A DNA stretch of 64,000 bases from Epiperipatus broadwayi (Eukaryota > Onychophora > Udeonychophora > Euonychophora > Peripatidae), in NCBI GenBank assembly GCA_028023455.1, contig JAQFVV010001001.1, positions 1 through 64,000 on the forward strand, in the 5' to 3' direction. The notes beneath the pieces were generated by a model. It was given only the letters and a program-made list of their open reading frames with translations, was not told where the DNA came from and did no database searches. Positions 45,883 to 57,300 of the stretch are shown in pieces (position 1 is the stretch's first letter; the number at the start of each line of letters is the position of its first letter). A program made the position numbers and the translations under genes.

Positions 45883-46331
45883 ATAATTACAATTTTGTTT
45901 TAATTAATGGACATTTTATTAAAACTAAAATACTTTTGATTACATTACAATCATTATCCATTGAAGTAAAATAGACAATAAAAAAGAGACATATGATTTT
46001 TCAAGAACTATGTATATTGATATTAATATGTTATGTATTTATTATACAATCCTTAAATTAGTTTATAAAGATAACCTCTTAGATCATGAAATACTTTCCA
46101 GTTTTAGATTTACCTATAACCAAAATCATACAAGAATATTACATGAAAATAAAATTAAAAAATCAATCTTTATAAACCAATTCAAAGATTGGATTTTTAT
46201 ATTGGACTATTTCCATCATCTGATGTGTGTATTGAATGTCTTTTAAAAAATTTAACTTTATTTAAATAGTTCAAATACATTCAACTGTAAATAATAGCAC
46301 ATCAAACAGGTTAGTATATGCACAACATGCA

Positions 46332-46370
46332 CAACATTTTGACAGATATTATTTTTCCCTCTTCTTCAAG
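46332..46370 (-). ncRNA. Decayed hammerhead in the PLE-C 3' UTR, minus copy
   Basis: The minus strand reads TTGAAGA, AGAGGGAAAAATAATATCTGT, then CAAAATGTTG. It aligns with the plus copy (CTGAAGA ... CAAAACATTG). Both are one-strand CpG decay products of CGAAACGTTG, the end of a hammerhead core. Confidence 0.45.
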
Positions 46371-46512
46371 TGTTGCTGGCCTGACCAGTGACAGTACTAG
46401 CATGGGATTTGAACCTGGATCCTAAGATTTTTGAGTATTGAATTTTAAGATAATACTCAAACCAACTCCACTTTTTCCTAAGAGAAAAGTTGGTTAGTGG
46501 TATCCATACATT

Positions 46513-46815
46513 TTATATAGTCACACTATGTTGGCTTATGGGATTTTTTGCCATTGTCATGTGAGCAGCTTCTTTAAATTTTCTTTGCTGTACCTTTTCT
46601 TCTCTATCCAATATTTTTGTATTTTTCCAATTGAACATATGTTCATTTGCACATACATGGTCTGCTACCTTAGACACATCTGTTTTCTCTCTTCTCATAA
46701 TATCAATTTGTATCTCAAGTGCTTTTCAATGTGATGACAGGTCTCGCCAATATATAGTCTTCCACATTCACATGGTATTTCATAGATGCAGTTTTTTTCT
46801 TTTCAGCATTTCAAG
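46513..46815 (-). pseudogene. PLE-C GIY-YIG endonuclease, minus copy
   Basis: The minus strand reads IYEIPCECGRLYIGETCHHI (CxCGRxYIGET is the family signature), then EKHLRYKLIL, a frame break, and the 61-aa frame MRREKTDVSKVADHVCANEH, MFNWKNTKILDREEKVQQRK, FKEAAHMTMAKNPIS. This is a nearly complete endonuclease with one frameshift. It nicks target DNA for PLE insertion. Confidence 0.85.
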
Positions 46816-46999
46816 TTGAGACTTTATAAATGTTGGAATTTCCTCATAGTGTGGTATGGGTCTGGAAAGCTGTTCTGATGATATACTGATTGCAGATTTT
46901 CCTCAATTTTTCTGCTATTTTTAGAATGTATGAGTAAACTACAGTACTAATAATTGTCTTTTACTTGATGTTTTTTTTTGTTATCTATTTACCATTTTT

Positions 47000-48056
47000 T
47001 AATAACAGCTGATGGTTAACCATTTTTCATAAAAGTTTGTTCTATATAGATCTTTTCTTTGTCCAAATTGCTGGTTTCTGAACAAACTTGCTCTGTTCTA
47101 TAGTGATAGTATAATTCCATGTTTTGTGTTTTTGGTGTGGTTGGATGTATAGACTAGGTATTTTCATGTATGTGTAGGTTTTCAGTAAACTGTAGTTTTG
47201 ATTTTGACATAAGGGAGTCTCATCACAGGATTAACTAAGCATGCCAATTTTGTTCTTGTTTTGATTCTATTGTGAATTTAATTGAAGGGAATGTTGTTGA
47301 TGTGTTTCCAGAAAGTTTATAGGAGTGCTTCACCATGTGGCCAGAAAACAAATGTATCACACACATAGCTAAGCCAAACTTTAGGTGGATATGGAGTAGT
47401 TTTTATGGCTAAGGTTTGAAGTTCTTCCATGTAAATATTGCTGATCAGTGGAGCCCATAGCTGTATCTTGATTTTGATGGATGAAATCTGTTATATATAT
47501 TGAAAGTAGGTTGTTTTATGCAGTATATTACTAATTCAATTATACTATCAACAGGAAGAGGTGTTCTAGTCTTTAAATTATTATCACTATTTAATTTTTT
47601 CCTTACAATAAAAAATGCTTCATCACATGGTACATACACAAATGAACTTTCCACAACAAAGCTTACCAGTAAGTCAATGCTTTCACTTTTTGCATTCTTG
47701 GTTAATTCCACAAAGTGTCTATAATCCTTGACAAAGGACTGGGTCTTTTATGCCAAAAGACTTTTATGCCAAATTTTGGTAAGGCGAGTCTCTAGAACTA
47801 ACCATGGCTCTTAATAAAACATGATCCTTATGGATTTTAGGTAGACCATAAAAATGAAGAATTCTGCTGAAATATGATGTTATTTTACTTTTTTTTAATC
47901 AATGAAGTACTTGTGATGCTTTCTGAGTAATGCTTGTAACTTTGTTTCCATACTAGGTATTAAAATTTTTGCCATTTTTATATTGACCTGATGTGATGAG
48001 TTCTTGTACTTTGTTGTCATAATCAGTTGTATCCATTATAACTGTTGCATTGCCTG
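47000..48056 (-). pseudogene. PLE-C reverse transcriptase, minus copy, inactivated
   Basis: Readable blocks on the minus strand are SRILHFYGLPKIHKDHVLLR (the YGLPKIHK motif), SSRDSPYQNLA, and the 88-aa frame at 47445-47711 with LLVSFVVESSFVYVPCDEA, where motif A normally reads LVSFDVxSLFxNVP. The catalytic Asp is Val. Several stops follow. It is 5'-truncated inside the ADKG motif. Confidence 0.82.
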
Positions 48057-48347
48057 TATGAACCCAATTCTATATCAAACTTTAAACAATATGAAAAATT
48101 ATGTCTAAAGCTGGCCAAAGTAGAAAATCATTTAACTTTCTTATGTAAATCTGAAGTGAGAAATTCTTAAAGATTTGCAACTAAAACATTCAATTTACTC
48201 TCAGAGAGCTGAGAAAATCAGTCAGAAAGCAAGTGAAACTCTGTTAAGAGGAAGAATAAATGCTCAAAAGTTTCATAAATATCAAACAATGCATTATATT
48301 AATAATATAGAATTTCTAAAAAAAATAAACATACTGATGAAGACTAC

Positions 48348-49620
48348 ATGAGAGTTTCTCAAGCAGTAAAAAAATCATATTCTACATTACATGGAAAAAT
48401 AATAAAATGGCAAAAGAAGAAACTTACTAACCTACATGGGCATATCAAAAATCATAATGTATCAAGTAATGTACCAACTTCATCTGTTAAAAATCTCAGT
48501 TCTAAACATTTAACAGGTACTGAAATTTCTGTTCTTAAAAGAGATTTAAATGGTCCTTAACACCATCTAATGTCCCTTGGTTAGATATAATGGCAGCCAC
48601 TGAGAAATTGCCTTTAGAAGAAGCAGCAGAATTATGTTGGAGAATAAAAAGAACACTTGACAAACAACAAAAATTGAAGTCAAACGTATTCTATGGGGAG
48701 AGAAAAGCACTTAGTTCTCGCAAAGTAGATAAATCTGTAATTATTCTCCCTGCTGACAAAGGCAATGCAACAGTTGTGATGGATACAACTGATTATGACA
48801 ACAAAATATAAAAACTCCTCACAGCAGGCCAATATAAAAAAGTGGCAAAAAATTAAATACTAAATATCGAAACAAAGTTACAAGCATCACTTAGAAAGTA
48901 TCACAAATACTTCACTGATTCAAAAAAAAGTAAAATAACTTCATATTTCAGCCAAATTCTCATGTTTATGGTCTACCTAAAGTACATAAGGATCATGTTC
49001 CATTAAGACCTATTGTTAGTTCTAGAGATTCACCTTGCCAAAGTTTGGCAACATTTTTTCTCAAAGTTCTAAGTTCTTTGGCATACAAGACCCAGTCATT
49101 TATCAGGAATTAAAGACACTTTGTAGAATTCACCAAGGACATGAAAATTGAAAGAACTTACTTACTGGTAAGCTTTAATGTGGAAAGTTTATTCATGAAT
49201 GTACGATGTGAAGATGCATTGTCTATTGTGAGGGAAAAATTAAATGGTGATAATAGTTTACAAACCAGAACAGCTTTTCCTGTTGATAGTAAAATGGAAT
49301 TATTAACATTCTGCATAAAAATAACCTATTTTCAATATAACACAGAATTCTTCCAACAAAATCAAGGTATGGCTAAGCTCACCATTTTCTCCCCTGATTA
49401 GTAATCTTTACATTGGAAGAACTTGAAATCTTAGCCATAAAAACTATTCCACAACCACCTAAAGTTTGTTTGTGCTATGTATATGATACATTTGTTGTAT
49501 GGCCACATGGTGAAGCACTGCTACAAACTTTCTGAAAACACATCAACACTATATTCCCTTCAATTAAATTCACAATAGAGTCAGAACAAGAACAATGATG
49601 TGCATTCTTAGATGTTCTTG
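48348..49620 (+). pseudogene. PLE-C reverse transcriptase, plus copy, inactivated
   Basis: Pieces are 48348-48560, 48590-48811 (SVIILPADKGNATVVMDTTD, the diagnostic PLE N-terminal motif), about 48960-49060 (VYGLPKVHKDHVPLRPIVSS) and 49141-49401 (motif A LLVSFNVESLFMNV, Asp changed to Asn). Motif B is a remnant (NQGMAKLTIFSP). Motif C at about 49470 reads CYVYDTFVVWPHG, with the first Asp of YVDD changed to Tyr, followed by CAFLDVLG (the FLD motif). At least four stops or shifts occur. The RT cannot work. Confidence 0.85.
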
Positions 49621-50029
49621 GGATAAGACTTCCTTATGTCAAAATCAAACTATAATTTACTGAAATCCTACACATACAATAAAATACCTAGCCTATACAT
49701 CCAATCACACCAGAAATAAAACATGGAGTTATACTATCACTATGAAACAGAGAAAAAGATATTTGTTCAGAAACCAGCGATGGGGGAGGGGGAATCTATA
49801 TAGAATAAACTCTTATAAAAAATGGTTATCCATCAACTGTCATTAAGAAAACATTAAATATACAAAAAGAACCAGCAAAGGAAAAGACAGTTATTGGTAC
49901 TGTAGTGTACTCATGCTTTCCAAAAATAGCAGACAAATTAAGAAAAATCTGCAATCAGTATAATATCAGAACAGCTTTTTAGAACCATAGCATACTATGA
50001 GGAATTCTAACATCTACCAATTTTAAACT

Positions 50030-50335
50030 TGAAATGCTGATAAGAAAAAACTGCATCTATAAAACACCATGTGAATGTGGAAGAACATATATTGGTGAGA
50101 CCAGTCATCCCATTGAAAAGCACTTGAAATACAAACTGATATTATTAGAAGAGAAAAAACAGATGTGTCTAAGGTAGCAGACCACGTATGTGACAATAAA
50201 CATATGTTCAATTGGAAAAATACAAAAATATTGGCTAGAGAAGAAAAGGTACAAAGAAAAAAATTTAAAAATGTTGCTCACATGACAATGGCAAAAAATC
50301 TCATACCTAGTGTGACTATACATAATGTATAGAAA
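50030..50335 (+). pseudogene. PLE-C GIY-YIG endonuclease, plus copy
   Basis: The frame reads IYKTPCECGRTYIGETSHPI, EKHLKYKL, then a frameshift to IIRREKTDVSKVADHVCDNK, HMFNWKNTKILAREEKVQRK and a rear block ending SVTIHNV. It is almost colinear with the minus copy's endonuclease, so together they define the family. The frameshift sits at the same place in both, so it predates their separation or both came from a damaged source. Confidence 0.85.
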
Positions 50336-50466
50336 CCACTAACCAACTTTGGTCTTAAGAAAAAGTGGAGAAATCAAGAGGGACCTCACAGATAAGTATA
50401 TGAAATTTCCACAGACTGTTGCTTCAAATCCTATGCTAGTACTGTCACTGGTCAGGCCAGCAATAC

Positions 50467-50502
50467 CTGAAGAAGAGGGGAAATAATACCTCTCAAAACA
50501 TT
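50467..50502 (+). ncRNA. Decayed hammerhead in the PLE-C 3' UTR, plus copy
   Basis: The core is CTGAAGA (50467-50473), a perfect five-pair stem II AGAGG ... CCTCT (50474-50493), then CAAAACATT. CTGAAGA fits CUGANGA. The following bases differ from C-GAAAC-GUU only at two CpG positions. PLE hammerheads with a minimal stem III of this kind are known. G12 is lost, so this copy should be inactive. Confidence 0.5.
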
Positions 50503-50640
50503 GTGCATATGTTAATCTGTCTGATGTGCTATTACTAATAGTTTTATGTATTTGGAATATTTAAATAAAGGTAATTTTTTTAAAGACATTCAATACAGAT
50601 GATAGAAATAGTCCAATATAAAAATACAACTGGAATACCA

Positions 50641-51605
50641 TCATTTTTCAGGAAAATATTTCAAGGTTGTATAATAAATAGGCAATATGCTATTATCAAT
50701 GGTATTAAAGAAGCTTTGGCTTAAAATACATAATGAAGACATTAAAGGGGGTATACTATCTACATAACTTGAAAATTAGACATATTATAAAAAAATGAGA
50801 AAGGTCTGTGGATATATCACATACTCACACACACAGGAATAAAACCAATAGAATATAATTCTAGGTGTCAGCAAATTACCTTTGCGAACATTAATATTTA
50901 ACAGAAATAGTGGACTTAATCAGTGAAGAATTTATTAGCTTCATGCTCCCAAATCAAAATGCTTTAGATTAGCCTATATAATTAAGAAAAATAGGTTAGA
51001 GATAAGAGGGTCCCTCTTATCTTTATAAAGTTGAATCTTGTGTTATGATTTGTAGAGGTCTCTCTTGCTAAAATTAAGCACTCAAAGCGCATGTACTAAG
51101 GTATTACTATATGCTTATGATAATTTTGTTTTACTTTATTATTATTTCATTTGGTTTTTAGAAATAAATGCAAAGATGTTTATTTGCAATTTTTATTTAT
51201 ATTTTTTTGTTTAACAAAAAAGGAAAAATAGTGATTACTTAATGAGATTGTTAAAAAAAAGAATGAAAAATGGAAATGATTAAATGTTTCAACTGTTTGT
51301 AATTTTGGAAGTTGAAGTGTTATTAGTTATTTTTCTCTGCAAACACATTGAGCAAGAGGGAGGAAGTCATTCATTGTTCTACTAGATTTAAGAAAATCCT
51401 AAATGCATTTTTTTGGTGAATAAGCAATTTTTTTTTCTTTTAAATCCTAAATTATTTCAGATAGACAAAAGAATTCATTGAAACTTATGCTAATGTGGGT
51501 AGAGAGAAATATCTAGATTAATTAACAAAATGTATTTTTAACTTCAATTTGGTATAATCGAATTGTAAGACAATGTATTATATATTAATTTTTTTTTTGT
51601 TTTCA
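50641..51605. other. Gene-free AT-rich stretch
   Basis: No gene or repeat is recognised beyond A/T runs. Confidence 0.45.
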
Positions 51606-51710
51606 TGTGTCATAGCACCAGCCGGGTAGTGAACCCGCTAACCCGGGACAACTACTTGTAAAGCAGATGTCATTGACCTCTCGACCAACAATGCTTGACT
51701 TTTTTTTCTT
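51606..51710 (-). repeat. tRNA-derived SINE-like unit
   Basis: The minus strand has a good A-box (TTGGTCGAGAGGTCAATG) and B-box (CGGGTTCACTACCC) about 40 nt apart, then CTGGTGCTATGACACATG and a T-rich edge. It is the better-preserved relative of the unit at 4105-4302. Pol III transcription from these boxes would be possible. Confidence 0.6.
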
Positions 51711-52775
51711 TTTGTGTTGAATCAGACAGTGGTCTGAATGGATACAAAAATTTAATTAAAAATAAAAATTCCTAGCAGATTAATTGGGTGATAGCCTAGG
51801 AATGTTTCGTGCATTGTCTGAATCAATTTTAAAAAAATGTGAAATTAGTTAATTAAATGTTTCTTGGAGTTGTACCTGGATCGAATGTAATGAGTGGGGT
51901 ATATAATCTATTCACCAGGTGCTTGAGGCACTTGAACTTACAATGTGGGAAAATGAGAGAAAATGAGATGGAGAGTCAAACAGTCAGCCATTCAGTGAGT
52001 TATATATATATTTTTTATAATGCTGGTGAAGAGCAAGTTTCAGGATTTCAGACTAGAAAATTATTATTGGTGCTGTGCAGAATTGTTCTTACCAAAGAGT
52101 TCATGGTATTTTTAAAAAAAAGTAAAAGAGAAACATTACTAGTGCTGTATAATCATTTCATAACTGGGAGTTTGTGAATCGAGAAGAAAATCCTACTATT
52201 AGTGTGGTGACCAAAGTGGGAGAAACAGCATGGCAGAAAGTTAATGATACCATCAACTCACAGTAAATAGTCAATGATCACCAACCACTTGTGAATAAAT
52301 TAGATTAAGCTTGAAGATGCAATGCATTTATATTCCCATCCATGAAATGGTCAAGGGGTAGGAACCCTATTCGGCATGCCTGCCCCGCTTTGTTCCTGCC
52401 ATCAAAATGTAGTCTCCCAAATACCATCACCAAATGATGATGAAGACTCCTAAATGAGTGCTGTGTTCAATAAAGTCCTCATCACCCTCGGTGAATGGCT
52501 CAATAGCCTACTCAGAGAGCCCAGAGTATGAAACTTAAAGACTTTATAGGGTACACTGTTTTTATTAAATTTAATATTGATATTATTGTGTAATGTATAT
52601 CTTTCACATACATATTTTTTATGTGAAATATAAATCATATTTAATGTATTATTTATTATTTGTGTAATATATTCGTGTGCAGAGTCTCACTAATTGATTT
52701 TTTTCTGCTTTGAAACAATATTTCTTTTATTGAAATGACTTTAGGATATGATAATGTTTGTTTTGATTAAGAGTT
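51711..52775. other. Stretch without a supported gene
   Basis: A 106-aa plus frame at 51857-52177 has no recognised motif, no splice context and no relative in the window. Base composition at 52200-52560 is slightly less AT-rich than around it. It could be an unrecognised repeat or an exon remnant. Confidence 0.4.
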
Positions 52776-52945
<170 letters not shown>

Positions 52946-53540
52946 ATTTATTTTCGATTGTAAGTGGTGAAGGAATATTGGGTTTAATAAATATTTATTT
53001 AATGATTTTTACAGTTGCCTTACTGCTTTGCTATTTTATTCATTTACTTTCTCTAACAACACAATATTTAGGTAATTAAGTGAGTCTTTCAATCCACATT
53101 TTTTTAACTGGAATAAAGAGAATGCTAAGCTAGCATATGAGATACCAATTTATCAGGATTTAAATCTGAGTCATTAAGATATTTATTTTTATTAGATTTT
53201 TTTTTTTCGTTTTTCTCTATTTTACATAATTATTGACCTTGCATATCCCTTCAGGAGGGGAATTTTTTTTTCTCTTTCTGGAGGTGGTGTGAGGGGTTGT
53301 ATTTAAAGTGAATCTTTCAAATGTATGTAAGTGTCAATACTTTAATAACCATCATAAAAGGGTTTTAAATTGCTCCTTATCCTAGTGTGTTACCATTTTT
53401 TTTCATGTTCAGTATGTACACATGCTCATCTCAACAGAGTTTGGATAAACTGGTACAATATGTTGTTCTTGAAAAATCACATATCTGTCTTTATTTGTAT
53501 ATGTTACTACAGTTGGTAATGATTATAATATAATTGAAAG
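52946..53540. other. Gene-free AT-rich stretch
   Basis: Nothing recognised. Confidence 0.4.
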
Positions 53541-53785
53541 TATTAAAACAGGCAAAACTCTCTATACGTATTGCCATTCAGTGCAAGCCAGAGTAAACAA
53601 TGGATGCCAGAAGACTTGTGAATAAAATCCCCATCTAGTGCCTACTTATCCAATATCCCCAGACTAGTTTCTGGCTTGTGGCTTCCATAAGTGAAGAGCC
53701 TTGAATCTGAGAGCACTGCACCTAGGCATCCATTGATTACTCTGGCTTGTACTAATATGTATAGAGAATTTTGCCTGTTTTAATA
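53541..53785 (-). repeat. 245-bp element: 65-bp terminal inverted repeats around a hammerhead-like core
   Basis: TATTAAAACAGGCAAAACTC ... CAATGGATGCC (53541-53608) is inverted at 53725-53785 (GGCATCCATTGATTACTCTG ... GCCTGTTTTAATA) with few mismatches. On the minus strand the centre reads CTTATGG (decayed CTGATGA), AGCCACAAGCCA, GAAAC TAGTC and TGGGGATATTGG, the same order as the 17.1-kb ribozyme candidate, with an intact GUC site. Two core bases are changed, so it is likely inactive. It shows the full element ends best. Confidence 0.75.
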
Positions 53786-53838
53786 ATAGTTATAAGCAAG
53801 CATAAGAAATGGTGATCATGTGATAATTGAAAGTACTT

Positions 53839-53874
53839 ATATATATATATATATATTTGTGTGTGTGTGTGTGT
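53839..53874. repeat. (TA)n(TG)n microsatellite
   Basis: About 9 TA followed by 9 TG units. Confidence 0.9.
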
Positions 53875-53902
53875 TAAAACGAAGATTTGCACGGGTTAAA
53901 TA

Positions 53903-54083
53903 TATAAAATACATATTTTGTGGGTTCATCCGTGTTAAAAACTTTTAATATTAATATACTGACGTTTTGACTTGGTCACACAAGCATAACTCTGTAGATG
54001 GCTTGTGTGACCAAGTCGAAACGTCAGTATATTAATATTAAAAGTTTTTAACACGGATGAACCCGCAAAATATGTATTTTATA
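53903..54083. repeat. 83-bp near-perfect inverted repeat with GAAACGTC core
   Basis: Left arm 53903-53985 and right arm 54001-54083 match with only one or two differences, around a 15-bp loop. The right arm contains CTTGTGTGACCAAGTC followed by GAAACGTCAG (54018-54027), the end of a hammerhead core with a GUC site. A diverged third copy follows at 54141-54225 and reads, on the minus strand, CAGATGAGTGCTTGTATGAT, CAAGTTGAAAC. CAGATGA is one base from CTGATGA. This is a separate hammerhead-like family from that at 53.6 kb. Confidence 0.75.
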
Positions 54084-54140
54084 TATATATTGTAATGATC
54101 ATATAAATGTTTTTATGGATTACAGATACAAAAGATATAT

Positions 54141-54225
54141 TTTGTAAGTTCATCCATGTAAGGTTTTTTACTTAGATATTCCAGTGTTTCAACTTGATCA
54201 TACAAGCACTCATCTGGGATATAAA
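54141..54225 (-). ncRNA. Hammerhead-like motif, third copy
   Basis: The minus strand reads CAGATGA, GTG, a CTTG TATGAT CAAG hairpin, then TTGAAAC ACT. The core has one change (U4 to A) and the cleavage triplet is lost. It helps align the palindrome at 53.9-54.1 kb to a hammerhead layout. Confidence 0.35.
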
Positions 54226-54319
54226 TACTATAAAATTGTAGAGGCACTGTAAAAATGTCTATAAAGTTAGTGTTAGAGACCTGTAAACAGTGTTCACAAT
54301 AATTGTTAAAGTTCCACAA

Positions 54320-57300
54320 CTAGAAAAAACAGGTATATCAAACTGAATAAATTGAAAAATGGATAAGCAACAAATAAAAATTTAGAATCCTCAGAGTAAT
54401 TTGTTTTTCAAAAAAAAATTTCTGTATATGAGGAAGTTTACATATGTCATCACATTTATTGATACAATTTGGTGTTTTTAGTATCTCAGTAATTTCTCTG
54501 ATTTTACAATGCATTAGGTTTTCATGTCTGCATAGGATACTGGTCTTAGAAAAATCATTATTGTGCCTGAATCCATAACAAAGGATTTAGAGTGCTGATG
54601 ATGATTAATGTTGTTTACTGCATTAGCACATTCATCCATTATTGTCTATCATTATTATAATTTAAAATTTACATATAGTTTATTTTTAATAGATGATTCA
54701 AAATGTTAATACATTTTTATAAGCTTATTTATGACTATGTACAACGGTCAGATTGATTTACATCTTCATTGATAATGTCTATATTTCTGTATAGCATACT
54801 TACTGACAAAACTGTTTTACAAAGCATATCCATTTTCAAAAGCCTTTTTTTTTATAATTGCCGTTTACCAACAAATCAGTGATGGTTTTATCTTCTTCTT
54901 TTTTCTAGCTAATAATAACGTGGATGTTTTTTTATTAATCAATAAGTAGTGATGATGATGTTGTCTTACTATCTGAAAGAAGTATAATATTTGCAAATCC
55001 TCTATGACAAAAGAAAAATGCTCACTTTTATCATAATGTAAACACATGATTAAAGATAATCTAATTATTATACCATAAGATATAATACTATTTTAATGTG
55101 TATTATTTGTTTATTTTTTTCTCATTGATTGAGTCACATTTAAACAGATTCTCTCTATATTCTTTTTTCTTCAAACTGCTTATAGTATTCTATATAATTA
55201 GGACATACTACTAGATTTTATAAATTGGCAAAGAGTAATAGATACAATATCAAACCCTAAATAGAAACAGGTAAACTTTCTGATATTATTACAGATCTAA
55301 TAAAGTTTCTGTATAATTTGCCTTAAGAGAAGCTGTAATTTTGAAACTCGTTAAAAGACTTCTGATTTTTACATATTTATTTATAGACATTGCAAATAGG
55401 TATTTATAAATAATTTAAATCAGGAACAGTTATACAAATTAAAAACCTGTTTTATTTTGTTTTGTTTTTTTTAATAACTCAAAATTAATTCCAGTCTGCG
55501 ACATAAATCAATTTCACATTTGTTTCAAAATATAGAATGAAGAAAGGTCACAAATCAACAAAGTAACCCAATTCACTTTTTAAAATGTCTTAAAGAAATA
55601 TTTGCCTCATTTTTAATTTCTATTTTTCTATGCATATACATTCAATATAAACTGCAACTAATGTATTAATTATAAATAAATCAAACATTAAATAAAAAAT
55701 ACATATATATTGGTGAATCTTAGGCCATACTAAAAGATTTACAGAATACTAAATAAACAATTTTCAAATATCTTTTGTATTTAACGATTATGAATTTAAA
55801 TGAAATGGACAATTTGTATTTAATTTGAATAAAGTAAAAATATTGCATAAAGAGAAGAATAAGAAAAGGAGGATAATAAAATTTATGAAACTTTGAAGAC
55901 TACTATGAAATAAAGCATTGTCGCAATAATGAAAGGCATTTTAGCGATTTATTTATTACTTGATGAATAAATCTTAAAAGTTATTATGAATTATTTATTT
56001 ATTACAGTTATAGTTACTGCATATTTTCTAATCACACCAATGATATCAAAGGCTTTGTCTATTTATCTTTTTTTTTATAAATTCATGTTGTTTTTCAAAT
56101 AGAAACTTGGCTAATTTATTAAGAATATATTTACTGGCAAATAAAAAGAAACCAGATTCACTCTATCACATCCACCTAATTCGGTTTTTAAACAATTTTA
56201 ACACAATTTTTTTAAAAAAAAAATTCCCTTTTTACATAAATTATTTTGAAATAATACATCAATCAAAAACTAAAAAAAAAAAAAACAATTTATGTATGTT
56301 ATTATTATCTCATTTGATAAATATTTTAATTTTTGTATTTCCTATTATTTTTCAAAAAATTCCTTTTCTCAGCAATATTTCTGCAAATGGAAAAATTTGA
56401 TTGTCTGCATTTTAATGTTTTTGATGTTTCGTTATTAAAGGCAAAGTACCTTATTGGTGTTGATATTTTGTTTGCATTCTGATATTTTTGACATTAGGTT
56501 TTTAAAAAAAAAGTGTACCTTGTTTTTGTTGATAATAAAAATTAAAGGATTTGATTTATTAATTTTGTTGAAATTTAACCAATCAACTAAAAATTACATT
56601 ATTTCAACATTTTATACCATCTCTTGGTCATTTTTGTTAACATATTCTTCAATTTACACTTATTTTATCGTAAATGCATAGCATAATCTAAATTTAAAAT
56701 TTTAGTTTGGAAAAAATCTGCATTTGGCAGTGTTTTTGCAAAGAAAATGATTTTTTTTTATGTATATTGTTATATAAATATATTTCTCATCATTTTTTAC
56801 ATTCATAATTTTTTTACATTAATTTATCTGAATGTAAAGTTTGATTTGAAAATTTTAAATTTTACAAGAAAGATAATTGTTGTAATGTAAACACAATGTT
56901 TGACCGCTATTTAAGACAAGTGAATGATTAAAATATTAAATTTTAGATGAAGAAGAGACAACAATTTGAATGTAAAATAATTCAATTTTTAGAAGCTAGA
57001 TTAAAATAATTCTGATTATTATACATGAATATATTTCTGAATAGAAGTGGTCTAGATATATTTTTGACGAATGAAGTCATTCAAATTTTTATTCAATCTG
57101 GCCATTAAGAAAATTTGATGGCCAAAAGTTTTAATAGATGATAAATTATATATTACATGCATACTTTCAAATCTCTGTTTGTTAAATAAATCTGAAATAT
57201 TTTTTTAGTATCTTCCTTACAAAGTTAAATAATGTACCTACAAAAAAGAAGAGGAAAATGACTTCTTTAAATATTAAAATTCAAATTTTATATCATCTTG

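Larger units (their letters stand above)
46190..48056 (-). mobile_element. PLE family C, minus-strand copy
   Basis: The minus strand reads from GNATVIMDTTDYDN (inside the PLE N-terminal ADKG motif) through RT and endonuclease to a 3' UTR with GGTCAGGCCAGCAACAC and GGAAATAGTCCAATATAAAA. It is cut off at 48056 in the middle of the ADKG motif, where a second copy begins 22 bp away in the opposite direction. The pair is head to head and shares its 3' UTR sequence at both outer ends. Confidence 0.88.
48078..50600 (+). mobile_element. PLE family C, plus-strand copy
   Basis: The plus strand carries an N-terminal helix region (FKQYEKLCLKLAKVENHLTF, 48078-48140), the ADKG block, RT, endonuclease and a 3' UTR ending near AATAAAGGTAATTTTTTTAA. 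It is longer at the 5' side than its inverted partner. The 3' UTR (GGTCAGGCCAGCAATACCTG) and the following ATAGTCCAATATAAAAATAC match the outer end of the minus copy. Confidence 0.88.

Noticed and set aside
48330-48355. CTGATGA at 48333 in the PLE-C plus copy
   Set aside because: No GAAA at hammerhead distance; it lies in the coding region.
51857-52177. 106-aa plus-strand frame as a gene
   Set aside because: No motif, no splice sites assigned, no relative; composition is compatible with chance.
56107-56681. 75-97 aa Phe/Ile/Lys-rich frames as membrane proteins
   Set aside because: Composition follows A/T runs; no supporting feature.
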